DNA of 64,000 nt from Thermohalobaculum sp039184865 (lineage in GTDB: Bacteria > Pseudomonadota > Alphaproteobacteria > Rhodobacterales > Rhodobacteraceae): contig JBCDAV010000012.1 in NCBI GenBank assembly GCA_039184865.1, positions 86,722 to 150,721 of the forward strand. The letters run 5' to 3'. The notes under the pieces were generated by a model. That model was not told the origin of the DNA. It searched no databases and was given only the letters and a program-made list of their open reading frames with translations. The position numbers were made by a program, and so were the translations under genes. Every line of letters starts with the position of its first letter. Position 1 is the first letter of the stretch. Positions 51,333 through 63,400 of this stretch are shown here, piece by piece.

Positions 51333-52139
51333 ATGCGTACAATTCTAACGGTCCTCGCATTCGCCGCTTTCGTGTCAATCAGCGCCGGGCGTGCGCAAGC
51401 ATGTGGCCCAGACACCGATTGCCGAATTGGCGAGCGAACCTATCGGATAGCGATGCCGGAGAATGGGTCGCAGGGCGCGCTCATCCACATGCACGGATAT
51501 CGCGGATCGGCGCGGGCCGTAATGCGGAACAAGGCTCTGCGCAACCTGGCGCAGGAGATGGGTCTGGCGCTCGTCGCACCGAAATCCTACGCCGATGACT
51601 GGCGGATCCCGGGGGTGCCTGCTGATCCCGCGACGGACGGCGCCGAAGAGTTCGCGTTTTTTGACGCGCTGCGCAGACGCCTGATCGACGAACACGGGAT
51701 CGATGCGGACAGGCTCTACCTTTCGGGTTTCTCTGCAGGCGGCATGATGGTCTGGAATCTCGCCTGCCAGCGCGGATCGTCGTTTGCGGGCTTCATTCCG
51801 ATTGCCGGCACATTCTGGGATCCTGTGCCCCTGTCCTGCGCTGACATGGGCTCGCACATGGTTCATGTTCACGGTCTGTCGGACAGGATCGTACCGCTCG
51901 GTGGGCGACCGATCGGACCGACCAGGCAGGGCGACGTGCCGCAAGCTCTCGAACTGTTTGCCGATGGTGCCGCGCTCGGAGAGCAGCCGAGGGCGATCGG
52001 CGGACTAGACTGTCGTGCCTACGATCAGATGGCCGCCGACCGTTCTCTGACCTTCTGCGCCCATCCGGGCGGCCATTCGATCCGGATGGATTACCTCCGC
52101 GCAGCGTTCACGATCTTGCGAGAGAACGGAGCGTTCTAG
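51333..52139 (+). CDS. Secreted PHB-depolymerase/feruloyl-esterase-like alpha/beta hydrolase
   Basis: The 268-residue protein has a signal peptide (MRTILTVLAFAAFVSISAGRAQA, cleavage near residue 23). The catalytic triad is Ser134 (LSGFSAGGMM), Asp184 (HGLSDRIVP) and His248 (HPGGHSIRMD), and the oxyanion HMHGYRG is at 52-58. The short form fits the LpqC/esterase_phb group, which cleaves polyhydroxybutyrate oligomers or aromatic esters. Cysteine pairs suggest periplasmic or extracellular action. It stands alone, with a new promoter region at 51182-51332. Confidence 0.87.
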   Translation: MRTILTVLAFAAFVSISAGRAQACGPDTDCRIGERTYRIAMPENGSQGALIHMHGYRGSARAVMRNKALRNLAQEMGLALVAPKSYADDWRIPGVPADPATDGAEEFAFFDALRRRLIDEHGIDADRLYLSGFSAGGMMVWNLACQRGSSFAGFIPIAGTFWDPVPLSCADMGSHMVHVHGLSDRIVPLGGRPIGPTRQGDVPQALELFADGAALGEQPRAIGGLDCRAYDQMAADRSLTFCAHPGGHSIRMDYLRAAFTILRENGAF

Positions 52140-52225
52140 ACGTCATTCCATTCAGCTTCGACGGACTCCCGTTCATCTCCCGTTCAGCTTTTCAGAGGGG
52201 GGCTGAACGATCGGGAGACTGACCG

Positions 52226-52567
52226 ATGAGCCTGAGACTATCGAAATTGCTGTTGATCCTGCCGTTGGCAGCGCTGGTTGTGACCGCGGCCGCGCCGGCA
52301 TCTGCGGACAATCGTCGGGGAGCGCGCCTTGACCGGCTGGAAGACCGGATCGACCGGCGTGAGGACCGCATTGACCGGCGTGTGAACCGTGGCCCGCTCG
52401 ACCGGCTCGAGGATCGCGTCGACCGGGTCGAGAACCGGATCGACCGCCGGACTGGGCCCTACCGCCCGGCATATCGCAAAGGTTGGCGGAAACGGGGCTA
52501 TCACCGCTACTACCGGCCATACCGCAGGGCTTCACGTCACCCCTATCGCTGGTGGCGCCGCTGGTGA
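52226..52567 (+). CDS. Small secreted protein with Arg/Asp-rich coiled-coil repeat
   Basis: The 113-residue protein has a signal peptide of about 27 residues ending APASA-DN. The mature part repeats the unit D-R-(L/I)-E/R-D-R-(I/V)-D-R four to five times (RLDRLEDRIDRREDRIDRR, then LDRLEDRVDRVENRIDRR), a seven-residue pattern suited to a helical coiled coil. The tail is Arg/Tyr/Trp-rich (RYYRPYRRASRHPYRWWRRW). Function is unknown; the basic aromatic tail could bind nucleic acid, membrane or polysaccharide. GGGAG precedes the ATG, and a strong terminator follows. Confidence 0.8.
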   Translation: MSLRLSKLLLILPLAALVVTAAAPASADNRRGARLDRLEDRIDRREDRIDRRVNRGPLDRLEDRVDRVENRIDRRTGPYRPAYRKGWRKRGYHRYYRPYRRASRHPYRWWRRW

Positions 52568-52650
52568 GCGCCCTGCGAGGCAATCCGCGAGATTTGCGGT
52601 CCAAACCGCAGACGAAAGGTGAACCGGCATCCCCCTCCCGGTGAGCCTGA

Positions 52651-52687
52651 GCCCCTTCCGCACAATGCGGAAGGGGCAATTTTTTGT
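52651..52687 (+). terminator. Strong rho-independent terminator
   Basis: GCCCCTTCCGCA and TGCGGAAGGGGC form a perfect 12-bp stem with a CAA loop, followed by AATTTTTTG. It ends the transcript of the small secreted repeat protein and is just before the convergent carboxypeptidase stop. Confidence 0.95.
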
Positions 52688-52712
52688 CGCCGCGAAACCC
52701 GGACGGCCTGAC

Positions 52713-54203
52713 CTAAAGCCCGTAGATCGCGCCGAACTTCTCGTTCAGATACGCAAGCAAGGGTGCCTCAGTCGGCGCATGTCCGCAGGCGCGCGCGATC
52801 GTCTCTGCCGGACCATGCACCGACCCCGCACGATGGATCTTTTCGCGCAACCAATCGACCGGGGCCTGTAGGTCCCCTTGCCGGATTTCCACGTCCAGAT
52901 CGGGCAAATCGGCGCGTATCGCCGCGAACAACTCGCCCGCGTAGATGTTGCCCAGCGCATAGGTCGGGAAGTAGCCAAACAGCCCGGCGGACCAATGCAC
53001 ATCCTGCAGCACGCCGTTCGCCGCACAATCCACCGTGCGCCCGAAATCCGCCTCGAAGCGCGCGTTCCACTCCGCCTCGAGATCGCTGACCGGCAAGTCG
53101 CCGCTTATCAGGGCGCGCTCAAGCTCGAAGCGCAACATGATGTGCAGATTGTAATGGATCTCGTCGGCCTCGGTCCGGATGTAGCCGCCGTGGACGCGGT
53201 TGATGGTCCGGTAGAGGTCATCGGCTGAGGTCAGCGCGAACGCATCGAAATGCGCCTGCATCTGCGGGAACAGGTACTGCGAGAACGCCTCGGACCGGCC
53301 GATCTGGTTTTCGCAGAGGCGCGACTGCGATTCGTGAACACCCATCGAGACATGCCCGCCCGCCGGCTGCCAGGCGAGCGCAGGGTCTAGGTTTTGCTCG
53401 TAAAGCGCGTGGCCGGTCTCGTGCACGGTCGAATAGAGACAGTTGAACGGGTCCGCCTCGTCGACGCGCGTCGTGATCCGCACGTCGCCGCGCGTGCCGG
53501 AACAGAACGGGTGAACGACCAGATCGATCCGTCCGGCGTCGAAATTGTAGTGGAAGGCCTCGGCCAGCTTGCGGGCCAGCGCAAGCTGCGCCTCTTTCGG
53601 GAACGTCCCCGACAACCCAGGACCGTGGCCCTGCTTCTCGGCAATCTGCCCCCTGAGACTGACAAGGCCCGTCCTGAGACGTCCGAAGATCTCGGCGATC
53701 GAGGACTCCGTGGCGCCCGGTTCGTAGAGATCGACCAGTGCGTCGTAGTCGGATTGCCCGTCCTCGGCCAGACATCTCGCCTGTTCGCGGGTGAGTTCAA
53801 GTATCTCGCTGAGCGTGGGGAGAAAGGCGCTGACATCGTTGCGCGCCCGGGCGTCCGCCCACACCCTGTGCGCCAGCATCGTCTTGCTGGCGAGGGCCGA
53901 CAGAAGATCGGCTGGCGTCCGGGTTGCATGCGCATAGTCGCGCTTGATCAGGCGGAGGTTGGCGCGCGCAGTCGCATCAAGGCTTTCCGCATCGATTGCG
54001 CCCAACCAGTCTTCGATGCGCGCGTCGGTGCGTCGCGCGTGGATCACCGCGGACATGGCGCCTGCCTGTTCCGAGCGAGCCTCGGCGCCGTTGGCGGGCA
54101 TGACCGCCTCCTGATCCCAGTTGAGCAGGCCTGCAACCTGACCCAGAGCCTGAATCTGGCGAGTGTGATCAAGCAACGCGCTATAGGCATCCTGAGATGT
54201 CAT
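52713..54203 (-). CDS. M32-family metallo-carboxypeptidase
   Basis: The 496-residue protein is the usual M32 length. Zinc ligands are in HETGH (His261, Glu262 catalytic, His265), with the third ligand in VHESQSRLCEN (Glu291). The GRIDLVVHPFCSGTRGDVRITTRV signature is also present. These enzymes remove C-terminal residues from peptides in the cytoplasm. The ATG at 54203 is the natural start (MTSQDAYSALLDHTRQI). It is a stand-alone gene, convergent with the repeat protein and divergent from the giant RTX gene. Confidence 0.96.
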   Translation of the reverse strand: MTSQDAYSALLDHTRQIQALGQVAGLLNWDQEAVMPANGAEARSEQAGAMSAVIHARRTDARIEDWLGAIDAESLDATARANLRLIKRDYAHATRTPADLLSALASKTMLAHRVWADARARNDVSAFLPTLSEILELTREQARCLAEDGQSDYDALVDLYEPGATESSIAEIFGRLRTGLVSLRGQIAEKQGHGPGLSGTFPKEAQLALARKLAEAFHYNFDAGRIDLVVHPFCSGTRGDVRITTRVDEADPFNCLYSTVHETGHALYEQNLDPALAWQPAGGHVSMGVHESQSRLCENQIGRSEAFSQYLFPQMQAHFDAFALTSADDLYRTINRVHGGYIRTEADEIHYNLHIMLRFELERALISGDLPVSDLEAEWNARFEADFGRTVDCAANGVLQDVHWSAGLFGYFPTYALGNIYAGELFAAIRADLPDLDVEIRQGDLQAPVDWLREKIHRAGSVHGPAETIARACGHAPTEAPLLAYLNEKFGAIYGL

Positions 54204-54436
54204 CGGGAGACTCCTGAACGGTGATTTCGCTGCCCATCGGGGATCGAGTGCAGGCCTTAACCCGTAACGTAGGCCAGGTCGATCACGCGCAGAAATATCC
54301 GTCGGCTGGAAAAAAATTCAACTTGTCCCTTTCCCGTACAGGCAAAACGCGAGACAATAGTTTTGTCTATTGGTTCTACGACGTTTTTCGGTCAGCATTT
54401 TTAGCGCGGGCGATCCCGCAGCGAGGGGACATTTGC
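54204..54436. other. Divergent promoter region between carboxypeptidase and RTX gene
   Basis: The 233 bases become AT-richer toward the RTX gene (AAAAAAATTCAACTTG, then TAGTTTTGTCTATTGG), suiting a regulated promoter. I cannot fix a -35/-10 pair with confidence. Confidence 0.4.
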
Positions 54437-57400
54437 ATGACGACGTTCTTTGGCAGTGACTATGTCACTGAAATCAATGATCTTGTCTTTACGCCGACAG
54501 GCGGACAGTTCGGCCCGGATGTCACGGGCTTCAATTACTCAGAATTTTTCGGCGTCGGTGAGGACGATCTGGTCGGCGACGATTTCAGCATCGGCGGTCC
54601 GGTCACGGTCGATATCCCGTTCCGCGGCGAGACGACGATCTTCACGGCGCGTGTCTTCGGCGAGATCGGCGCGCAGTTCGGCTTGCAGATCAACAGCAGC
54701 CTCGATCCCGGGTCTGTCGACGCGATTCTGCCTTACGAGACAATCGTTGCCTATCCGGATTTCGACATCGCGACGGTCGCGGATGGCGACGTGGTCGACC
54801 TGTTCTTCGGCGCCGAGTTCACGCCCGAGGACGATCCGGACTCCGGCTTCACCACCAAGTTCCCGTCCTTCACCTTCGAGATCGGCATCGTCACCGAGCT
54901 GCTTGTCGACTTGTTTGCCGATATCGGTCTGGGGAGTGACTCCGATCGCTACACGATCCTCGACTTCACCGTGCCCGAAACCTTCCTGCCGATCTTCTCG
55001 CTCGACACCGATCGCGAGATCACGGCCGAGGAAGCCGCAGAAGACGAGACACTGAACGAGGGCGACGCGAATCCGATCGAGCTCTTCGGGATCGAGACGC
55101 CAGTGCTGGTCGACCAGATCAGCGGCCTCGATCCGGCGTTCAACGATGCGGGCGAGTTCGCCGGGATCGGCATTCCGCTGAACACCTTCGTCAGCGCGCC
55201 GGAAGCCAGCGATGTCGAGACGACGGATGCGTCACCATCTGGAAGCGATACGCCGGATGAGGGGTCCAGCCTCGACCTGACCTCGATCGACCTGGGCCGG
55301 ATCGAGGTCTTCGTCCCGAACATCAACACGGTCTCGACCTTCAACGGCGACATCTTCGTCACCGATCCGACGAAGAAGGCCGAGTACACCTTTGACGCGC
55401 AGGGCGATCTGGTCAGCATCGACCGGGTCGACGATCTGGATGCGGACGGCAACAATCTGGGCGAGGGCAACCGGGACGATCTGGCCGCTCTGACGCTGGA
55501 TCTGGACGGGATCATCACCTATGCGACCGGCGGCACGTTCCCGCCGCTCGAGCTCGGTCCGCTGGACCTGCTGGATGGCGGCCTGATCCTGCCCGGCCCG
55601 CTCGGCACGATCGCCTTCGACGCCGGGTTCTCCTACAATCTGCTGGACGTCGAACTGGAAGCCGCGTTCCCGCTGGAGCAGGAATTCACTCTCACGCCGA
55701 AGCTGCAGACGCAGTTGCAGTTCTTCGACGGAACGGGCGGTGTCAAAGGTGCTGCCAAGGCCGTCGAAGTCCTGACCACGAAGAAGGTTCTGCGTTTCGA
55801 CGAGACCGGTGTCTTCCAGGACAGCGCGCTTGAGGACCGCCTGCGTCTGTTGGCCGAGGGCAATGCAACCTTCGCACAGGACATCGACGCGTTCATCGAC
55901 TTCAACGCAGGCATTCCGGGTGCGTTTACCGGGCAGACCGCCTCGATCGGCGGTCGGATGATCATCAGCCGCGACGGCGGCGCGACGTGGACCGAACTTT
56001 TCACGACGACCGCCGATCCGATCGCGGAGTCCACGCCGGCGCTGGGCGAGGATCAGACCGTCGATCTCGAACTGGCCGAGGGCACGCTGCTGGGCTACCG
56101 GCTGTTCATCGGCTCCGGCTCGGGCGAGATCCAGGAAGACTACGTCATCGAGTTCGACAAGACCGACAGCGTCTATGTCGAAGACATCGAGGACACCAAC
56201 ATCTTCATTACCGAGACGCCCTTCCTGGATGATCTGAACACGCTGAACGTTGTCTACGACGACGCAGAAACCTTTGTCGAAATCGTCAGCCAGACGACGC
56301 CCACTGTCACCAACCGCACGGGTCTGGAATTCGACCTCGCGCTGCTGCTATCCGGCCTTCAGGCCTCGGCCTTCTTCGAGGCGTCCTACGATATCGGCCC
56401 GCTCACGCTCGGCGCAGGGATCGACTTCGAACTCGGCCCGCTGTTCGAGGAGAAGTTCGAGCTTCTCAACCTCGAGATCGGCGATCTCTTCAACGACAGC
56501 TTCCAGCTGGAGGACAACCGGACCACCAGCTTCGTCCTCGGCGCGCCGGCGCCTGCCAGCGACTTTGGCGATGCGGTCGTGCTGACGAACGGTGACGACA
56601 CCTATAGCAGCACGCTGACCGGTGCGGCCGCCAACGAAGAGATCATCGCGCTCAACGGGTTGGATACCATCGACGCAGGCATCGGAAACGACGAAGTCAT
56701 CCTGGGCGAGGGCTCGGACACGGTCATAGGCGGTGACGGTTTCGACACGCTGGATGTGAGTGACCTCGCCGGATCGATCACTCCCGGCTTCTCCACCAGC
56801 TTCGGCAGCCAGACGATTCAACTCTCTGGCGACGGAGAACGTTTCGGAGTCGGCGCGGACGCCGGCATCATCGCCGGCAAGTTCGGCCTCAAGGAGATAC
56901 TGGTCTACAGCTTCGATCTGGGCACGAGCACCGGTGGAGTCCACGATGCTGTCGGGTTCGAACGGGTCATCTTCAGCGATCTCAGCGACGACATCTTCCT
57001 CGCCAACGATGTGAAGCCCGATGAATGGAACACCGGAGGGGGTAACGACCGGGTCATCATCAACGATGGAGCTCATGCCGCATTCTCCGTTGATGCCGGG
57101 ACCGGCGACGATCTCATCGTGAACGAGGGGGCCGACACCTCAGGCTCGACAATCGACGGCGGCCTTGGCCACGACTACCTTGCGATTGACGACAGCATCG
57201 ATCTCGAGAATGGCGTCGACTCCTTCGGAACCGTTCACCTCAATTTCGAAAGCGTGGCGGCATTCACGAACAATGGAGTTTCTCAAACTTTCCGTGGCAC
57301 CGAAGCCGCCAACACGCTCGACGGCCAGGGCGGCAACGACACGCTGGAGGGCCGTGGCGGCAACGACCTGCTGATCGGCGGCGACAATGACGATCTCCTG

Positions 57401-60400
57401 ATCGGCGGCGCCGGGGCGGACTCGCTGGTCGGCGGAGCGGGTCTCGACACGGCCGACTACTCGACGGCCGCAACCAGCGTCTTCATCGATCTCGACTTCG
57501 CAGGCGTGGCGCGTGGTTTCCGAGGCGATGCCCAGGGCGACAGCTTCGACAGTGTCGAGAACATCACCGCGTCGGATTTCAACGATATTGTTATCGGTAA
57601 CAATTCTGGAAACACGCTGTCCGGCGGCGACGGGGACGACCGGCTTCAATCCCAGAACGGCGGCGATCTGCTGCTCGGCGGTGAGGGAAATGACCTGCTC
57701 AACCGCGGGACGGCCGCGACGCTGAACGGTAACTTCACGAATGTCTACGATGGCGGCGAGGGCTTCGACATCGTGGCGGCCGAAGTCTTCGACAACTTCA
57801 ATCAGACCGGTTCGACGACCGGCACCGCCTCCTACACCTACCGGACCGGAACGCTGCCCTTCGATTCCACCACCACGGTCGATCGGAACGTCACCATCGA
57901 TTTCAGGTTCCTCCGCTCGGCGCATGTCGAACTGACGCTGGACGAAGACGGTGACGGGGAAATCCGATATGTCGAGGACGACGCTTCGGATCGGCGCCTC
58001 GTGACCGGGCTGTCCGGAACGGCAGAGTACTCAAGCCGCAACGAACCTACGGTCATCCCGCTTCCGCCCTTTGTCATCCCGGACCTGACGTTCGACGTCC
58101 GGACCAGCAATTTCGACTACAACATCACGCCGAAGACGTATGCGCTGATCGACGACGACAGCATCTCGTTCTCGAGGGTTTCTTCCGACGATTTCGACGA
58201 CGTCAACGGTACTGGCAGGGTCACGGGCATCGGGAGCCCGCCGGCTGCGACGGGTGGCACGTTCGGCACCGAGCAGGTCATCAATGTCGAGGGGATGATC
58301 GGCAGCCAGGGCAACGACCGCCTGACCGGCAACAGCCAGGACAACGCATTCTTCGGCAATGGCGGGGACGATATGATCCTTGGCGGCGGAGGCGACGATC
58401 GCCTCGGCTTCGGCGAGGCACAGGCCCTGACGGATGTGTTCTCGTTCCCGGGCAGCGGCTCGGGCTCGCAAGCACCGGGCAGCCCGCCACCACCGCCGAT
58501 TTTCTACACATTGGAAGATCGTCTCGCCGAGATGGATCCCAATGGCACCGCGATCAACACGAACGCGTTCTCGAACCTGTCGATCGTCACGCCAGTTGGC
58601 AAGATTCAGATCAGCGCGAGCGGCTTCGACGACATCGGCTCGTTCCTCTGGGGACAGGGCGGCAACGACTGGCTGGACCTGCGCTTCGATCGCGGCCTGG
58701 AGTTCTTCCCGGATACCTCGGACACGTTTGCCGTTGTCGATCTGAACATCGGGACAGCGGGCTCCCAGGTCAACGCGTTCACCGGCGAGGTGCTGGAGTA
58801 CGGTCGCGCGACCTATTTCGACGGCGATGGTGCGCAGCTCAATTTCGGCACCACGTTCGGCGTCTACAATGTCTTCGGCACCCGGAACGGCGACACGATC
58901 ACCGGGGATGGTCAGGCCAACACCATCATCGGCGGCGACGGTGCCGACTTCATGGATGGCGACTCCGGGTTTGATACCGCCAGCTATGCCACCGCGTCCG
59001 AGGGTGTCACGCTGAACTTGCGGTTCGATGGAGACAACGTGATCCTCGACAACGCGCGGGAGACAGTCACCGGCGCTGGAGATGCGACCGGAGATCTGGC
59101 GCTGCAGTTCGAACGGTACGTCGGCTCGGAGCACGGCGATGTCGCGATCGTCGAAGGCGGGGCACTCCGTCAGTCAGTCGAGTTCCCGTTGACCTTCGAT
59201 TACATCAGCACATCCGGCCCGGCATTCGTCACGCTGACCGGGACCGAGACGATCGCCTACGACAATCTAGATCCTGACCACCTCGACGACTTTGCCCAAC
59301 TGCAGATGGGTGCGGGAGATGATGAGGTCGTGTTGGAAGGCTTCGGCGGGATCGACGTCGACCTGGGCGAAGGAAACGATGCCGCGACCCTGCGCAACAT
59401 CGGCCAGACCATCGATGCAGGTGCTGGTAACGACACGATCACGATTCTTGCCCACGAAGACGTTTCGCTGCAACTGATCGACGAAGCCGACCGCGCGACG
59501 ACCGTTGACGGTGGCGCTGGTGAGGACACCGTCATCCTCACCGGCGGCGATTACGTTTCGCTCGAGATCACCGATACCGGAGTCATCGTCACCGAGCGTG
59601 TAGATCCCGGCCTGTCTCCGCGCGAATTCCAGTACCTGGATCCGCAGTTCGGAATCCAGTTCGAGGATCTGACCGACGAACCGGATTTCATCGCGCAGGA
59701 AAGTGCCGCCATCACGACGGCGCGATATGAGCTGACGAATGTCGAGTTCGTCGTAATCGATGGCGAGCGCATTCGCATCGACAATCCCGATCCGCTGATC
59801 GACGCCGACAAGACCCTGACGATTGTCGAGGATCAGATCGACCCGGTGGATCTCGGTCTCAACATCCCGCAATCGGATATCGACGCCGGTGCGACGTTCG
59901 AGATCGTCACTTTGCCCACGACCGCGGCGATTACGCTGCTCGGCGTTCCGCTGGTGGCCGGTCAGATCGTCTCGGCCACGGACATGGAAGCGCTGTCGGT
60001 CGTCCCGTTCCAGTCCTTCGATCCGTTTGCTGATGCACTCGTCTATCGCAAGGTCGGCGATCCGGTCGAAGACACGCTGACACGGCAATTGCCGGACACC
60101 GTCCGGGGCGTCTCGCTGAACATCACCTCGCAGGTCTCCGAGATCACCGTCGAGACGGTGGCACCCCTGCCGGAAGCGCCGTCCGTCGCGCTGGCCAGGC
60201 TCAACCCGGGTCTGATCTCGAGCGCGCTGCCGAGCCCCGCGACCCTCGACTATGCCGAGACGCCCAGCTTCGCGGATATGCCGACCGGCGCGCTGACCTT
60301 CGAGATGCTGTTCCGCTCGTCCGGAGGGCTCGATCCGGACGGTCCGAGTCAGGTGTTTGCCTCCTACGCAGTCCCCGGGAATGACAACGAATTCCTGCTT

Positions 60401-63400
60401 TTCGGCTACAAGGACGGCCGCGGGCTCGAAGTCTCCTTCAACGGCACCCGGATCGAGACCGGGATCCGTATCGATCAGCTCTACGACCGGGAATTGCACC
60501 GAATCTCGGTGACCGTCGACCCGGATGCCAACCTGATCGAGGTCCTGATCGACGGGACCGTGCTGTTCAGCCAGGAGGTAACGATCTCCGGCGGGCTCGA
60601 TCCGAATGGCTATCTGATCTTCGGGCAGGAGCAGGACGCTCCCGGCGGCTCGTTCAATGCGAGCCAGTCGTTGAGCGGCGAGATCGGCGACATCCGGTTC
60701 TGGGACGGCATTCGCACCGATGCCGAGATCCAGGCCAATGCGTTCGAGGTGATCGCCGATCCTGCGGCCGAAGCAAACCTCGTCGCCAACTGGCGGGCAG
60801 ACACCTCGAACCAGGGCGTGTTGGTCAACGCGGTCGGTGACGATCACCTCGCGTTGGTCAACTCGCCGGATGTTTTGGATGTCGAACTGCCTGAATTGCG
60901 CGGGGTCGAGGTTATCCCGACCATCCGGGTAAACGTCGCACCCGAGGACGATCAGGCCATTCAGGTTGGCGGCTTCCCGATGCCGACCGGCCCGATGACC
61001 ATCGAGACGATCATCCAGTTCCATGACGACCTGGAGTCCGGACAGGGCCGCCAGCACTTCATCAGTTACGCGGTCGATGACAACGCATCGAACAACAACA
61101 GCTTCAACGAGTTCCTGATCTTCGCTGATCAGAACCCGGCGAATCCTTTCATCGGAGGAATTCTCAACAACAGTCAGAGCTTCCTGACCGATGTGCCAAG
61201 TACGTCATTGATGGATGGCGAAGCACACCGGTTCTCGATCGTGTACGACCCGGATGCTGACCTGATCCAGATGTATATTGATGGCGAGCAGGTCTATTCC
61301 GAAACGCTCGCGATCTCACCTATTGCAACAGGCGGTTTCCTGAACTTCGGTCAGGATCAGGATGGCCTTGGCAGCGGGTTCCAACCCTTGCAGATGACCG
61401 AGGCTGCGTATGGCGACATGCGGGTCTGGGACGTTGCGCTCGATGCGCAGACGATCGCGGCCAATGCGTTTGCGCCGCTGGCAGATCCGGCCTCGGAAAC
61501 CAATCTGGTCGCGAACTGGCAGGTCGACATCACGAACACGACCTCGGTTCCAGACGTGTTGGGCGGGGCCGCGCTGACGCAGGTCGACAACCCGGCGTTC
61601 AGTGCCGTGACGTTCCCAGGCACCGTCGTTCACGACGTCGACCTGGTCAGTCTGAACGCGGGCAGCGAGATCGACGACTACATCGAGATCGCTGATCTCG
61701 CCCTGCCGACCGGGGACCTCTCGCTGGAGTGGTACTACAACGCACCGGACCCGATCGTGCTGGAAGAAAACTCGTTCCTGACATTCATCTCGTACGCCAC
61801 TCCGGCGAATGAGAACCAGATTTTCGTCTTCGCGTTCGACAACCAATTCGGAAACACGATCAACATCCTTGTGGGCGATATTGGGTTCGACACCGGCATT
61901 CCGCTGACGGCGCTGACCGAAGGCGGGCTGCACCGGATTTCGATCACTGTCGATGAGGCCGCCGACGAACTGGTCTTCTACATCGACGGAGTGGCTGTGT
62001 TCACCGGAACGGGCACGCCGATCGCGGGTAGCCCCGCGGGTGGAACTCTGATTTTCGGACAGGAGCAGGACGAAGTCGGGGGAGGCTTCATCGAGACGGA
62101 CATCCTGATTGGCGAGGTTGGCGATATCCGCATCTGGAACGACGTCCGCACCGCCGAGGAAATCGCGGACGCGGCGTTCATCGAGTTCACCGATGCTCCT
62201 GCCCAACCGGGATTGGTTGCGAACTGGCAGGCGGACACGACGACACCGAACCAGTTGACCGATGCGACAGGCGGCGTGCCTATGACCGTCGTCAACGGGG
62301 CTCCGATCGTGAGCGCAGTGGCACCTGGGCCCGGTGCGCCTGCGGCTGCGGCGGACGTCACGGTCACAACGCAGGTCGTCGACCAGCAGGGTGACCCGGT
62401 CGTGATCCGTGTCGAAAGCGTTCCGACCGACGGCACCGTCTTCTTCATGGCGCCCGACCCGGACCTGCTGCTGCTCGGTGTCACGGTCGACGTCGAGATG
62501 CCGGTGGCGGTCGGCGATATCCTGACGCCGGCGCAACTCGAAGGCCTGTTCTTCCGGGCGAATGCCGATTTCAACGGTGATCCCGGAGCGTTCGCGTATT
62601 CGATCACCGATGACGTCGCGTTCCGGCAGCTGGACGCGACGAGTTCCTCGGATGTGAACAACGCCACGGACGGCGCCTCGCGAGACGGTCAGGCGGTGCA
62701 GACGATCACGTTCGACATTGTCTCGGCCAACGATGCGCCCGAGATCCGCAATCTGCTGTATCCGCTCTCGCCCGGCGCCGTGTTCGACGGGACCTTGCGG
62801 TCGTCGGATGTGGAGAACAACGGCTTCGCGGTCGAGCTGGTGGAGGCGCCGCAACTCGGCACGATCACGGTCAACCCGGACGGCAGCTTCAATTACCAGC
62901 AGAACCAGGCTCTGGATTTTGCTGGCGCCGAATTCCTCGAGGACACGTTCTCGGTCCGCGCGGTCGAAACCGGGTCGGGCAGCGCCATCGCGAGCGTCGA
63001 CCCGGTGAGCAGCCCGGTGCAAACGCAGACGATCCGCATCATCAACCCGGATCTACAGGCGGACATCATCTTCGATCCTCTGGATCCGGATTTCTTCGAA
63101 GCCGACGGCACACCGAAAAACATCGGCGGCTTGGCGACCGACGATGTGATCATCGGCCATGCCGGCCCGGACGGGCTGTTCGGGTTTGCCGGTCACGACA
63201 CCATCGAGGGACGCGAAGAAGCCGACAAGCTGTTCGGCGGCGTGGGCAATGACACGCTGCGCGGCGAGGGCGGGGACGACACGCTCGATGGCGGTGCGGG
63301 GGAGGACCTGATCGATGGCGGCGAAGGCATCGACACGGTGGATTACTCGGCCGAAGCCTCGCCGATCATCGGCATCCTGAGCAGCACGGGCTCGTCGGGT

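Noticed and set aside
58031..63022. Long antisense open frames (58031-59134, 59267-61057, 61316-63022) opposite the giant gene
   Set aside because: They are antisense shadows of high-GC codons in the RTX/LamG frame. The plus-strand frame 54437-64000 has consistent repeat and domain structure, whereas these have none.
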